Source: Archegozetes longisetosus (taxonomy: Eukaryota > Arthropoda > Arachnida > Sarcoptiformes > Trhypochthoniidae). Taken from it: a DNA stretch of 64,000 bases. Positions 11,870-24,930 of this stretch are shown piece by piece. Under the pieces are notes generated by a model, which saw nothing but the letters and a program-made list of their open reading frames with translations, did not search any database and was not told the origin of the DNA. A program made the translations under genes and the position numbers. The first letter of the stretch is position 1; the number at the start of each line of letters is the position of its first letter. The DNA is taken from NCBI GenBank assembly GCA_018873245.2, contig JAEMBT020000002.1:9956001-10020000 (forward strand), written 5' to 3'.

Positions 11870-14800
11870 ATGTCTAACGTGAGGGCAGAGATATTGGCGG
11901 CCAGTCGTTCGCGAACGGGTTGGCAAGACTTAAAACAATCACATTCGGACAGAAGGCCAATGATTGACTCTTTGAGAATGAACTTCGAAGAAAAGACTCT
12001 TTTGGATAGAAAAGACAGCAATTCAAATGGAAACATAAGCATATCGAGTAACACAAGTCATGCCAGTTCTAATGATTGCAAATCCGGCAGAAAGTTAGGC
12101 ACCAAAGTCAGTGCCATCGCAAACCTTTTCCAATCTCTATCTCCTCCGCCACCAAAAGAGACAACCATTAGTGCTAATACTAAAGGTGTCAATCATTTAC
12201 CTCCTGTCAAATCTAACAGTATGTCTTCGGTCACTGAGAAAATGTACACAAACAACAAAAGCCATAATTCAATTCAGAGTTTGCAAACTAAAAGTCATTC
12301 TTTGAGTAACGGAAGTACTGATCGTTTGAAAAATGGAGATTCAGTTGTGCCGCCGAAAGACGATTCTTCTAAACCCAATGTCAACAATAGTTCAAAGTCA
12401 ACAATTGTGCCCAAAAAGATTGAATCAAACACCTCTAGTAGTTCTCCTCCGAAAACTGCTAACAGTCCTGCTGTCAATCCTGCTGTCAACCCTATTGTCA
12501 AACCTGCTGTCAACCCTGTTGTCAATCCTGCTGTCAACCCTGTTGTCAATCCTGCTGTCAACCCTGTTGTCAATCCTGCTGTCAACCCTGTTGTCAACCC
12601 TGTTGTCAACCCTGTTGTCAATCCTGCTGTCAACCCTGTTGTCAATCCTGCTGTCAACCCTGTTGTCAACCCTGTTGTCAACCCTGTTGTCAACCCTGTT
12701 GTCAATCCTGCTGTCAACCCTGTTGTCAATCCTGCTGTCAATCCTGTTGTCAATCCTGTTGTCAACACTGTTGTCAATTCAGCTGTCAGAAGAACTGAGA
12801 GCAGAGTTTCGAGATTTAATAACGCCAAAGCAATTTTTGAGAAATTACAGAAAAATGACTGTAACAAAACCGAAATCAAAGAAAGTGATGTTCACTTTAA
12901 CGAAGGTTTCGTTAGTGCCAAAAAATCATTTAAATCGAATCATAATTACATAATTGACAGCATTACAGATTCAAACTCAGAATCTAATAAAATGAGTTCG
13001 TCTCAATCTGATAATGAAATTTACAACAATAAGAATCAAAGCGATAACAAAACTACTTATTCTAATGATTACAATGTATTAAACCGTCATTCTACTAAAG
13101 AAGACAAAAATAAATTAAATAGAAATGAATCGAGAAGTGTTGATCTAAGTCTGTCATCAGATGACTTACCGCCTGTTCCTGTAAGGCGTTCGAGTGCTAT
13201 GCAATCACAAAATACAGTGCCAGACGTCCTCAAGACTCAAGATTTTGATACAAACAAAAAAGACAATTGTCACAAAAGCACTACAAACGCTGATTCTTAT
13301 GACAAAATGTCTTCCAACTTATCAGCAAAAGAAGAACTAATCGACAAAATAGTTTTGGAAATATCAGACAATTGTAGAGAGGGTTCGACTGATATGCAGC
13401 GCAATTATCAAAATCTTGCAGATCTAAATAGTTGTGATACTTCAGGCATTCCAGACATTCTTGATTTCGACGAATGCTTTCATGACGTAGAGATGATGAC
13501 TGAAGAAGAGGCACAAAAATTGCTGAGCAGAAAGTCCTGGCAGGACTTGTTGACTGACGACCAGTTGCAGACCGAATTGGATGGACTATTGAGCGCAAAC
13601 AATAAGCAGTCTTCTCCTAAACGAGAAGAAAATTGTGCAGAAGAACTCAGAGAACTCCAGTCGAGTATGCAAATGGCAGACGAAACGGGATCTGCACGTC
13701 TCATCGATAACATGCTTAAGATGTCGAACGGAGGTAATGAATTCGAAGAGGTTTGTGGCGGAGAAGCAAACGCTGAAAACGATTTGCAAACAATGAACGG
13801 CGAAACTAGTATTATTTTAGACGACGTCGAGTACCACTTGCTTCCAGACGGACACTTCTATATTGAAACTCCAGGGCTTCCCGAGAATAGTGACGACGAA
13901 AATGACGAGGACTGTGTCTCGATGCTTTTATGCCCTGTTCCTCCCAAGAAAAAGGCAAAAGTCAAGTTCAGCAGCGGTCCAATGAAGGTCTATAGCACTC
14001 ATTCTGTTGAAGACTACGATCGACGCAATGAAGACGTTGATCCTGTGGTTGCTTCTGCTGAATATGAATTGGAAAAACGAATCGAAAAAATGGATGTTTT
14101 TCCAGTCGAACTAATGAAAGGCCCTGATGGCCTCGGACTCAGTATTATTGGGTTTGTAATTTGCATTCTATTTAGTGAATTATCATAATCGCTCAATTTT
14201 GAGTAAATTCAAATTCAATTAGTTAATTTGTTTGCAAAAGGGTTTTTTTGATTAATTATTGTTTTACGTTTATTGAATAGTATGGGTGTTGGTGCTGATG
14301 CGGGAATTGAAAAATTAGGAATATTCGTTAAAACAATAACGGAAGGTGGTGCAGCACATCGTGACGCACGGTAACCAACTGATTAATCAAATCATAATAC
14401 AATTTTCTAATTAACTTTCAAACTCTTTATTCAGAATCACTGTAAATGACCAAATCATAGAAGTTGATGGAAATTCGTTGGTAGGAGTGACTCAGGCTTA
14501 TGCAGCATCTGTATTGCGGTCGACCAGTGGTCTCGTACGCTTCATTATAGGCAGAGAAAAAGATAGTGCTAACAGTGAAATCGCACAATTGATATCACAA
14601 TCACTTCAATCAGAACAATCGAATGAAAGTGGATATGAGGCTCAAAAAGATGCTTTCCAATCATCCGATTCTCACTCAACAATAGGAAAAGATGAAGAAG
14701 ATACGCATTCAATCGAATCCGATTCTAACTTTGATTCACATTTTCATAGCTCGGAAACGATTCGCGAAACAGAACCTATTTGTTCAAATATAAGCGAAAA

Positions 14801-16315
14801 CAAACATTTGATTTCTGAGGAAATAAATGAAGTCGAATTAATGAAAAATCAATTACATGAATGGCAGTGCAAGCACTCAGCACTGAATGAAGATTTGGTA
14901 AAATTGAAGCATAAACACGAACAAAAAGTGAGTGAAATGCAAAATCAATTGGAAGATGCTTTAGTTCAGTTGCAACAAAATGAGTGTGAGATCAATTGCG
15001 CGCGCAAGGAAATCGAACAATACAAAAGAATGCTGGAAGACATTAAAATACAATACACAACACTTGAGAAGAAATACCACAAAGCAAAGAAAATTATCAA
15101 AGAATTACAATACAAAGAACATGGAATGAGCCAAAAAGAAGAAGTTCACATTCAGCTAATGCAAGAGAAAGATCAAGAATATACAGCTTTAGTGCGAGCA
15201 CTAAAGGACCGCATTATTCTGCTTGAGAGAAGACTTCTCGAAGTGCAAAGGGCTGCCGGAATGCCTATTCCTGTCACTACTGAAAGCTGTTTGCATGAAT
15301 TAGTATCTGATTTTCTAATCAAATCTCAATACGAAGACAATAAAGAGAAGCGTTTATCAGCTATACTTCAACAGCTACTGTTAGACACATGTTCTACTGA
15401 TTCTGAGCCTGTTGTCAGTATGAGTGACAACACTGAGGTTGAGGAAAACTTAGCACTAAATCAAACTGAATTGTTAGATAGCAGTGCAGCCAAACAGAAG
15501 GCAGAACTCGCGAGTAAAGGCAGTCTAGCAAATAGACAACCACCTTCTATGAGACGCCATTCCAGTACAGGTTCGGTCGAGGTCCCCAGTGATGGTGACT
15601 CTCCGCGACGTAATCAGATTTCTTATGCCAAATGTGAATCAGAAAACTCTGTGAAAAGCGATCCGAGCAGTCCTGCGATTGAAAGGCCATCGACTCTAAT
15701 GCCAAATCAATTGTATCTTCCAATCGTAGATAAAAGTGAGACACAAAAAAGAGTCTCGACTGCTTCCTCGAGCCCCTCGAGCTTTTCGAGCACTTCGCCA
15801 AATCAGCCTCAGTATAATATTCAGCGCTTGTCCGCTCCCGTTTCGCCAAATTCTGTTCATTCATCGTCTTCATCAACATCATTAAACAGTCCCATTCAAG
15901 TAGCCGAAGATAATGAAAGTGATAGATTTGAACGAAGCCCAAAAGTGTTTCGACGAAATGAACATCCCGTCAACGAATGGAGTGTAGAGGATGTGACCCA
16001 ATGGCTCATCACCTTGAATTTGGATTCATATGTCCATAAGTTTCAAGAGAGAAAAATTTCTGGTCCTTTCCTATTACAACTCGATAGCTCCCAATTAAAG
16101 GTTATTTCATTTAGATTCTGTTTCATAGGACTATTACTATAACTACAATTCTTTTGTAGACTTTGGGCGTCAATAGCAGTAATGATCGATCTTTGCTCAA
16201 GAAGAAGATCAAAGAATTCAAATCAGAGATCGAAAAAGAGAAGAAAGCTCTGGAAAAGGAACAAAAAGTAAGAGAGAGACAAATGAAGAAAGAAGACAAG
16301 TTTAAGAAGAAATAA
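11870..16315 (+). CDS. Spn: Spinophilin / neurabin (PP1-binding PDZ scaffold)
   Basis: Four exons: 11870-14151, 14281-14370, 14435-16100 and 16160-16315, all in phase, 1397 aa. A TGA lies in frame two codons before the ATG. The long low-complexity N-terminal half contains an asparagine/valine/proline repeat (residues 200-307). A PP1-docking RVxF motif KVKF (697-700) lies before a PDZ domain (about 742-832, [11 protein letters not shown], split by two introns). A coiled coil follows (about 900-1080), then a serine-rich linker and a C-terminal SAM domain (about 1303-1372, [11 protein letters not shown]) with a lysine-rich end. The RVxF-PDZ-coiled coil order defines the neurabin family; the SAM domain matches neurabin-1 and fly Spinophilin. 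Known role: targets protein phosphatase 1 to actin and synapses. The repeat is not part of the family as I know it. Confidence 0.93.
12467..12790 (+). repeat. 12-bp coding minisatellite in spinophilin, 27 units
   Basis: Twenty-seven tandem units of CCT G(T/C)T GTC AA(T/C) encode P-(V/A)-V-N. Edge units are variant ([12 protein letters not shown]). Units alternate in a higher-order PAVN/PVVN pattern, which suggests growth by unequal exchange of two- or three-unit blocks. Every unit is a multiple of three, so length change keeps the frame. Confidence 0.95.
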
Positions 16316-19300
16316 GAAACTTGCTGCATATGATTTCGATTGAGTACAAGTTTAGTTGAGTATAATCTAATATAATTACAGATCAATAATATAATCACAA
16401 GATTTCAAATTAAACTCATTCGTGCTATTTATTCGATATTGAATGTGCTCTGTTTTGGTCACTCTTCAATCTAACTAACATTTTGACGCATTCTTTAACT
16501 TCAGTTAAAGAATGAGCAGATAATTCGAATTGAATTTTACTAATTTTTATATTTATTGCTTCTCAAACATATACAATGTGACAGATGGTATGAATAATTG
16601 TATTTTCTTCATAACTATATGCATTTTTAAACTTATTTGTCGTAATATTTGCATAATTCAAAAATTGAATGCCTCATCAAATTAACAAATCATAATAATA
16701 GTATATCTAGTCTCGAAGTCTTAGCAAGACCTGGTTTGGGCAGCATTTCTACTACCAATCGGTGTTTGTATTATCTCATAGTAATCGAGTGAATGAAAGT
16801 ATGATCCAATTTTGTTTCAATTTGATGTTTCACTAAATTCGATGTAATCACACTTTTAGAACAATACGATTAAGGCATTGAAAGACCAAAAGTTTCAATT
16901 CTTAATAGCTTTATATTTATTCCGATTTCAAACACACAAAATATATTAGCATTTGAGTGACTGTGATTTTTTTAAACTACAACTTTGTGAATCAATTTTA
17001 GCATAATTTGCGATTTTAATTATATAACTTTTGCTATTTCTACTTTCAATTGCTATTACAATCTATTGTCTCAACTTTTATTTATTATTTCTAATAAAAT
17101 CCATATAAACGGATATCAATGCAAAAGCTTTTAGTTCGCATAAAGTTTTAATGTATTTGTAATAATTTTATTTGTAATATTTGTAATATTTTTTATTTCA
17201 TTTTTGGGTCTTATTTATTAAATAAATTTTAATTTACAATTGAACAAATAAAAACAATTTTGTGCAGTAAGTGGTCTTTAAATTTTTAATTACAATATCC
17301 AATCAGAATATTATAACTACTGAAACAACTACTAAAATGAAGTAATATTTCAAATAAATTGAAATCTTTTGCCATGTACTTTTCAAGTTTTCTACCTCTA
17401 GTTTGTAATCTTCAATTGTTTATACCACTGTTGGGCGTATGACAACTTGAGAAACCACTCAAACCAATTCATCATTTTATTCACTGATTTGTGAGTTAAA
17501 TGTCATCTTTTTCTAATCAAAATTGTCTTATGAAAAATTTATGATCAAATCGCATAATTCAGTAATAAATTGAAGTAGATAGTTTTAGAACGATGGTATC
17601 ATTTATGTGGTTATTCTTAGATTTTGAACATTAAAAGGGTTTTCTTTAGATTTAAAGTGCTTTCGGCACTTTTCTATCAAGAGTATAGTCTGATCTGAAT
17701 TGATCCAATACATTCCAGAGTGAACCAGTTTTAATACTTTTGATTCTTCCAGAGATAGATAGGATTACTAATGGAAAAAATCAGTAATCATTCAAGTATT
17801 CTCTTCCTTATTATTATAAGATCTTGAATAGAAATCGAAATGGTTTTATACTTAAATTATAATTTCTTATAAGGCTCTGCTTTAACCTTTTAAAAATTCA
17901 ATTTCCAAACAATATTAATTGACTCAATCAATCTAATCAAAGACCAAATGAAACTCAGAAAATACTCAATCGTCTTAAAAGTGAACAATTAAAATCAAAA
18001 ACTGATTGAGGAATCAGACACTGTTAATGGTTGTTAGTGAGCAAAGCCGAAGGTTTTTTGCAAATAGTGAACTGTAAGCAATTTTAGTTGCATTAAAAGT
18101 TAGCCAAATTGAATTAAACAAAATTAAAGTGATGGCCGACTCAATTAATTGAAATATGACCGACATTTGAATTAAGCTAAGTGAATATTGAGCTCAAAAT
18201 TAGGTGGTAAATGATGTGAAGATAAGTTATAGAGTATTAAAGTTAGTAATTTATTATCCAGTCTGTTTTAATGACGTAACTGCAGCGAAGTATAGTTTAG
18301 TGACATAATACATGGCTCAGTCATACAAATGTTGAATTCCAGAAAAAACCTAAGGGGGGTTACTCAAATTTTCAGCATTCTACTTTACTTAACATTTTAC
18401 CATTCTACTTTACCTCTAATCTCTCCTCAACCCTCCACTTGCCTTCAAATACTCTCTCAACTGAATTCTAAACACTAAACATTTTTACTTCTGATAGAAT
18501 TGATTTGATTAATTCTATAAACATAATGATCTAAAAGCGTGATAAGTATGATTATAACAATATCAATGACAAGCAGACATTCAACGCTCAATAAGTTGCA
18601 ATTTGATGCCAATAGAAAGAAATTCAAATAACTCAGCATTCGGTTGGTTGCAGTTAATTACGATTAATTGACTGATATTATATCCCCAGATATTGATAAA
18701 CATTTTGTTTCTAAGCTTTGTATGAATATAAAATTGACTGAGGCATCCTGAGCTCATTTCAATTGATATTCTCTCCCCATTGCTCAAGCCATCAGTTATG
18801 CGCTCTTCTCTTCTGCAAAATTCAAGTTAATAATGATCAACATAAGATCGATCACCTCATACTCGAACTTTAGCTCTAATAAGACCCATTTCAAGTTGTA
18901 ATCCTAAATTTTAAAAATTATTATAAATGAAATCAAGTATGTTTAGAATGTCTTAGAACTAGCTTGTTATCCACATTTATAGCTCTTATTTTGATTTTGT
19001 TTAACGTTAAGACTAGATATCTACATATTAACCAAAAATTTTCTTTATTTTGTAGTTTTTAAGTTTATCAACCGCTAAAATAATTCTTGAATTTGTTCAA
19101 ATCGATGAAGCATTACTTTATTGAAAGCAAAATCTTGAAAATAGTTATAGTATTAATAGTTTTAGTTTTCATATCAATAGAGTTAATAAATGTTTAGGAC
19201 AGAGCTCGAGCTTAAAACTGAAGCGTGCTTGTGTTGATCATTAAGTAAGTGAGTGGCCGGCAAGACGAAAGACGAGTTTTAACTGATATATTCTGATATT

Positions 19301-19721
19301 TGGGGAACACCTTTTCTACTCAGTTTGTCATTTAGAAGCTGAGAGACATGACTTTTGCTTATTCAATGTAAAATACTTTTACAATGTAAGTAAAAACCAA
19401 ACAATTACTCAACTTTTCAGCTCGAAAGTCGATTCAATTTCTCGTTTCTATCTATCTGTCGATTGGTTGTTTTATCTAAAATTAAAGACTTTATAGTTGA
19501 TATAGTATTTAAAAACATTTTTCTCATGAGATTTATTGGTATGAATGGAAAGAATTTGAATCTTCCACTAGTACTGCGTTTTCAGGTAATCGAGTTTTGA
19601 TTGAGTAATAGAGAGCTTCATATTTGATGTATAATATTGTATAATAGTATTGTATGACTAATGCGGAACTCGTATTTTGTGCATCAGATTATACAAAATA
19701 TTCCAAAGAGTTAAGACTATA

Positions 19722-19861
19722 CAGTAAAATCAGTCTAACTTAAGTACGCACTTAAGTGCTTTTCTAACATATGTTAAAATCTCGTAGCAATAAAAGGCTT
19801 AATTGTAACTCATATTCAAAAAAGCGCTTAACTATATGTTCAAGTTAGAGAGGTTTGGCTG
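19722..19861. mobile_element. MITE copy B
   Basis: A 140-bp element flanked on both sides by TA (19720-19721 and 19862-19863), as expected for TA target duplication. The left end CAGTAAAATCAGTCTAACTT pairs with the right end AAGTTAGAGAGGTTTGGCTG. The arms extend to about 45 bp. Confidence 0.8.
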
Positions 19862-21270
19862 TATAGGCTGTAAGTGTGTATTGATATATGACATGTAAGT
19901 GTATGTAAGCGTTGGTTCCCTCACAACCCTCAGCATCACTTGATTCGAAGCCTGTTTCTAAACACACTTATCCTCATTTGACTCATTATTTTTATTAAGT
20001 TTATTATACTCCTGTTCTTTCACTTGATGTTCGTATTTGTTTAAAGTATTTCAATATTTTGCTTAAACTATTTGTGAATTTGATCAAAGTCTTTAAAAAT
20101 TGATTTATTGTGATGGTAATGTAAAAATTTGGTCAAACTTTTGGCCATTCGTTCAAATCCGTGAACCGTTTACAACTGAACTAATGAATCGATTTATTGA
20201 AATTAGGAATATTTATATAGTCTCCGGTATTGTTCGATGTCGGACGACGATCCAGATGAATACCAGTGAAATTTTGTCCAGATTAGTTCATTTTGGACTT
20301 TGCTAACCGGCCAAAGTTGTTAACTCGATTTTCAAAATCAATTTGCACATCAATCGCTTTACGACTGTTTCGCTTCTGGTCAAAATGAACCAAATGAACA
20401 ATATTTGCAAGTAAGTCCTTCTTAATTATCATTAATTTGATAAAGTAAACTAATTTCCATACTATTAAATAATTTATGAAATAATTAGTTTTATTGATTT
20501 GTACATAAAAGTCAAAAGAAATCACAACTAATGTAATCATAGTATTTATGTAAATGTTTGAGTGACGTACAAATAGCACTAAAGTCTCCTTAAGTTATGT
20601 TGTTTTAATAATTGCCAATTGCTCAACACTCCACACTTTCACTGAATTGGTTTACTTCTGAAAATTATTTTTGCTTCCTTTATCGCTTAGTTCTTTTGAA
20701 AACTACTATATTCTACTGTCTTCTGGTTGGGTTACTCGAGCGTCGAAAAAATAGCTATCAATTGAAATACAAACGCTTTTCTAAATATAACTTCCAATTT
20801 ATTCGTCAGTTTTTCTCTGCAACAGATTTCCAAAATTTAAAACTTATCTAATTAGCTGTAATAAATTTACACAAGTTTCAGTTTCAAAGCTTCTAAATAT
20901 AATTTATTTTAAGTTTATTACACTTATAATCAGGTTATAGAAGAAAAATGTATAATGTATTTCATATTAAAATAAGTCTAAATTTGAATATCTATAATAA
21001 GCATACGATTGGCAAGTTTATTAATCAAACTGAACCTCCATAAACAGGTTTAATTGGAAGTTATTTCGCACATTGATTGTAATGATGACTACCAGTTCCA
21101 ATTGCACTTTAAGTGTGTTTCATGCCAACAATATTCAGTTATTATTTCTTTTAATGCATCTGCAAAACATTATCTTCAATCTAAAATTGATTAGATTATT
21201 TCAACGAACGGCTCTGTTACTTATTTTTCTATTATTATCGATTGACGAGCTCTTTATTTGATATATAGAT

Positions 21271-21297
21271 TTATAAATATATAAATATATAAATATT
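21271..21297. repeat. AT microsatellite
   Basis: Tandem copies of an 8-bp unit ATAAATAT. No gene is nearby. Confidence 0.7.
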
Positions 21298-23101
21298 AGT
21301 TATCGCTAATTCGTTGTGTATTATTGAATGTTTTTTAGCTATATTTTGTTGGCATAGAAATATTCAATTAAAACCAATTATCGTCAAACTCTACTTAATA
21401 GCTTAGGCTCTATTCAGAGCTATTTTATGAGAATATTTATATGACAAAGCTTCTTTAAACATCAATTTATGTCCAATATCTCTTCGGTGAAATATCCATA
21501 ACTGAGTCACTAAGTTTTTGAATTTCGAAAAGACCAAATTGATTTTTCTATGCAGAATAGTTACATCATTGGATCAATTAATTTCTTGTTGTGCGTCAGT
21601 TATAGAATAACTTATACTTATTATTCTCGTTCTATATATATCTCAGACTTAGATTTCGAATTTCAATATTTCACTCAAATAGTCACATTGAGCTTTGAAT
21701 TTCTTATTGCAAATCTTATAACACTTCTAAGTAAATATTTTCGTCATCAAGTTTTTTGAGTGGATTAATTCAGACTTAGATTTGAACTAGTCTTTTCTTC
21801 AATTCTCTTCTAAAACCAATCATATTAGATCTGCTAATATCGTATTCAGAATTTGATGTGAAAGCTGCCAATTTTTGATATGGTGAGTGATATCGCTCAA
21901 CACCACAAATACATTTACAATAAATAAGTAAAATGTGAAATGTTATTTCACTGCGCACAAGATGAATGCTGTGAAAAAATTGATTCATATCTAAAGATAA
22001 TATCGTAATCTTATAGAAATCTTACCAGATGGATTGCAGCAAGTATGATTTGAAGTGTTAAGATTTTTGTTAAATAAATAGATTCAATACTCCATTGAAT
22101 CTGAATAAAATTATTTTTAGCTCAATTTAAGGTGAAATAGTTTTATTTTGTTTGGTTCACAATTAGACAATCAAAACGCATTGGCATCTCAATGCTTCGG
22201 TATATCTATTAGATCTGAAGCTTTTGAGAATATTTTTGATTTTCTTTCACGTTTACTGAGAACAACATTTAATATATTTCAATAACTTAGCACTAAGAAT
22301 AAAGAAATAGATACTTAGAAAAGTTTTCGCTCACGCTATCTCGAAGCCAAGTTCTGATTGACTTTTGATTAAATCAATCAAGTTTTTTGTAATGTTTTAT
22401 TAATGGTGAATAATTCTTAGATTAATATAAGAAAGTTTAGTATTAAATAGAGTATTCAGTACGGATTTATGATTCCTTGAGAGCACTATAAAAATAATAG
22501 TAACCATCATTAAGTATCCAATCAGATATTGTAGTCAGCTTTGCATTTATCATTCCTATCTCAACCTTGACTTCAATTACTCGCCAGTTTTGTTTCGAAA
22601 CTTTTTAGTATATTCTTGTGCCCAATTCTCTCGTATGATATGGTAAACTACTGCTCTAACAGTTCTATTATTGAACTGAAATTGCAACTTACTTTTCACA
22701 TTGAAACTTATTTCCAAATTGTTATTGGAATTTTCAAATCAAGCTATAAATTTTAAAACCAAATATACTCAGTTCTATTAAAAATCGGTCGCTTAGCATT
22801 GAAGATTATCTTAAAACGATTTTTTTGTTGAGTTGAAAGTTTGAGCTCGAGCTCATGTTTTTGAAGTGATTTTTCAGTGTTCAGACCAGTTATGGTGGTG
22901 CAATAGCCTCATGGCAAACATTTAATATGAAAGACAATCAAATCTTGTATTTTATTTTATTGTAGGATTCTTGTGTAAAAATATTAGTTTTAAGAATCAA
23001 TCTTTTCATTCATATTTAATGGTACAGTCAAATTATAAAAAATTGTTTCCATCTTAGCTAGCTAAAGTGCATGCATGCAATGAAAAAATCAAAAATAGTT
23101 C

Positions 23102-23188
23102 AAAAACTAATTCATTTTTATTTTTCATAAATAATGAAGTAAAGCTAATTATTTTCTTCATTATTTAATGGAAAATAATTCAGTTTTT
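23102..23188. repeat. Imperfect hairpin
   Basis: A perfect 12-bp inverted repeat (TAAATAATGAAG at 23128-23139, its complement at 23156-23167) has a 16-base loop. Weaker pairing continues outwards to AAAAACTAATT and its partner near 23188. It could be a second small inverted-repeat element or a chance AT-rich hairpin. Confidence 0.4.
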
Positions 23189-24459
23189 CTGCTTATTATT
23201 CAAACAATCCTCAATTAGGCAAAAAATAGATAAAATGATTCCTATGGAAAACAAATTATAGAACAATGTAATACGATCAAAACAAATATTCATTTATTAT
23301 TGGTTTAATAAAAATTGGATTATATAACTGATGATAAAGTAGAGTACGTGTCAACATATGATTTCGAGAGCTATAAAAATGATCACTGATTGACGCCATT
23401 CAAACGCAACAGTATTGTGACACTGACTGAATATTTGGATCAAGTTTCTTCTGTATTTCAGTAAACTTATAATTATAAAAGTTTAGCTTGGTTTTAGGCG
23501 GGGATTTTCCATGTTATATGATACTTATATCTATTACTCAACATTGAAAAGAATGAAGGCTTTTCAGCGCCAGAAACTCAATCTCTGACAAGATTGAAGG
23601 CCATACTTTAAACTATTTTACATTAAATACTGACTGGCCAGAGTTGGATCAACTTTGAAAAATTCCTATTTTCTACTCTTTCATCCTCTTCATTAATAAT
23701 TCATTGGTTGATTCGTGCTATCGTTGCATTTCATCAAATATTGCTATCAGATAATATTACTAGTTCTGCATTTAGTTTAGAATTTTGCTAATAATTGAAC
23801 TTTCTCCACGTGTAAATAAAAGCGGATATGACAGCAGATCTGAATTATGGAGTTTTGTAGCCAAATTTGGTGCCGTAGTTAGGGTTTTCAGTCTGGGGCT
23901 AAAAGTGTGAAATTCAATGCTATAATTGTAGGGGCAATACATATGAACATTAACACATCTGTTAATTTGTTATATGAAACTTTTTGTTAATGTTTGACAA
24001 TAAGTAATCGATTGATGTGTCAAATAAATACAGTTGCAGAACTTTGTGTTCCATTTTCTTACAATACAGACTTAGAATTTTTAAATCTCTGGAAGGGCTA
24101 TAGCCTCCTGCTGACTAAGGCAGTGTATAAATTGATTTAAAAAGCTAATTTTGTGGATTGAGCAAGAATTGAAATGAATTGGTAAAACTGCGATAACTCG
24201 TTTCTTACGTGTACACGTTTTAATAATGATTTTGTTTTGATTATTACCAAATGCTATTGAGTCAATTTATGAGTTATTATTGAAAACAAAAAACTCGTAC
24301 CATTCTACCTAACCTTATTTCATTAGTATAACAAATTACATTCACTCATTTTGCCTGACATTTATTAGATGTTCTTTCAAATGGTTCTTTATCTCAAGAA
24401 TAATAAAACACATTTTGCCAGTAAAGAACTCAAATCATACTTCACGCTGATTTCACTCC

Positions 24460-24930
24460 CAAATAGTTACGTCAAACGACATGAATGTAGAAGAAAATAA
24501 TACACTCATTGGATAAGAGTTTATGTAACTCGTCTACGTTCAAACCATCAGATATCGACCACACACCAGTTTTATAAACTTCCATTTGAAAAAGCTTTTA
24601 GCCTAACAATCCCTCTACTTTTCACTAAGTCTGAAAGGGATCGATTCCTGGATCCAACATCTTCTTTGTGCTATTGGTTCGCTTGAAATACGCGGTTATT
24701 ACAACACTAGCAACACTTGCAAAATCCCTGATATTCTTCGGAGTAGTCAATAGTGATCGTAATCAGGCTTCGCTTTTACCATTGACGCAATCATTGCACC
24801 AAATAACACATTGGATATGTTGAGATTAACCGAACCAATAGAGAAAGATTGTTGTGAAACTGCGCTCGCGCTTTGCTCTGTGCGCATCAAGTATTGCGTT
24901 TCGCGTCTATGACCTCTACGAAGAAACTTC
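24460..24930. promoter_or_regulatory. GC-raised patch, possible distal promoter or noncoding exon
   Basis: Visibly richer in G and C than its surroundings, with CpG-containing words such as CTCGCGCTTTG near 24867. It lies about 1.5 kb before the SLC4 start codon. All frames on both strands are broken, so a protein exon is unlikely. A promoter or noncoding first exon of SLC4 is a guess. Confidence 0.15.

Noticed and set aside
12295-12953. Long open frames antisense to, or out of frame with, the spinophilin repeat
   Set aside because: A 12-bp repeat without stops is open in several frames; these add only GLTT or LLST-type repeats with no conserved flanks.
20100-20579. Overlapping ORFs on both strands
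   Set aside because: No recognisable motif, no splice context and no extension upstream or downstream.
24640-24665. tRNA B-box-like GATCGATTCC
   Set aside because: No matching A box or cloverleaf arms could be formed around it. I found no convincing tRNA or rRNA anywhere in the window.
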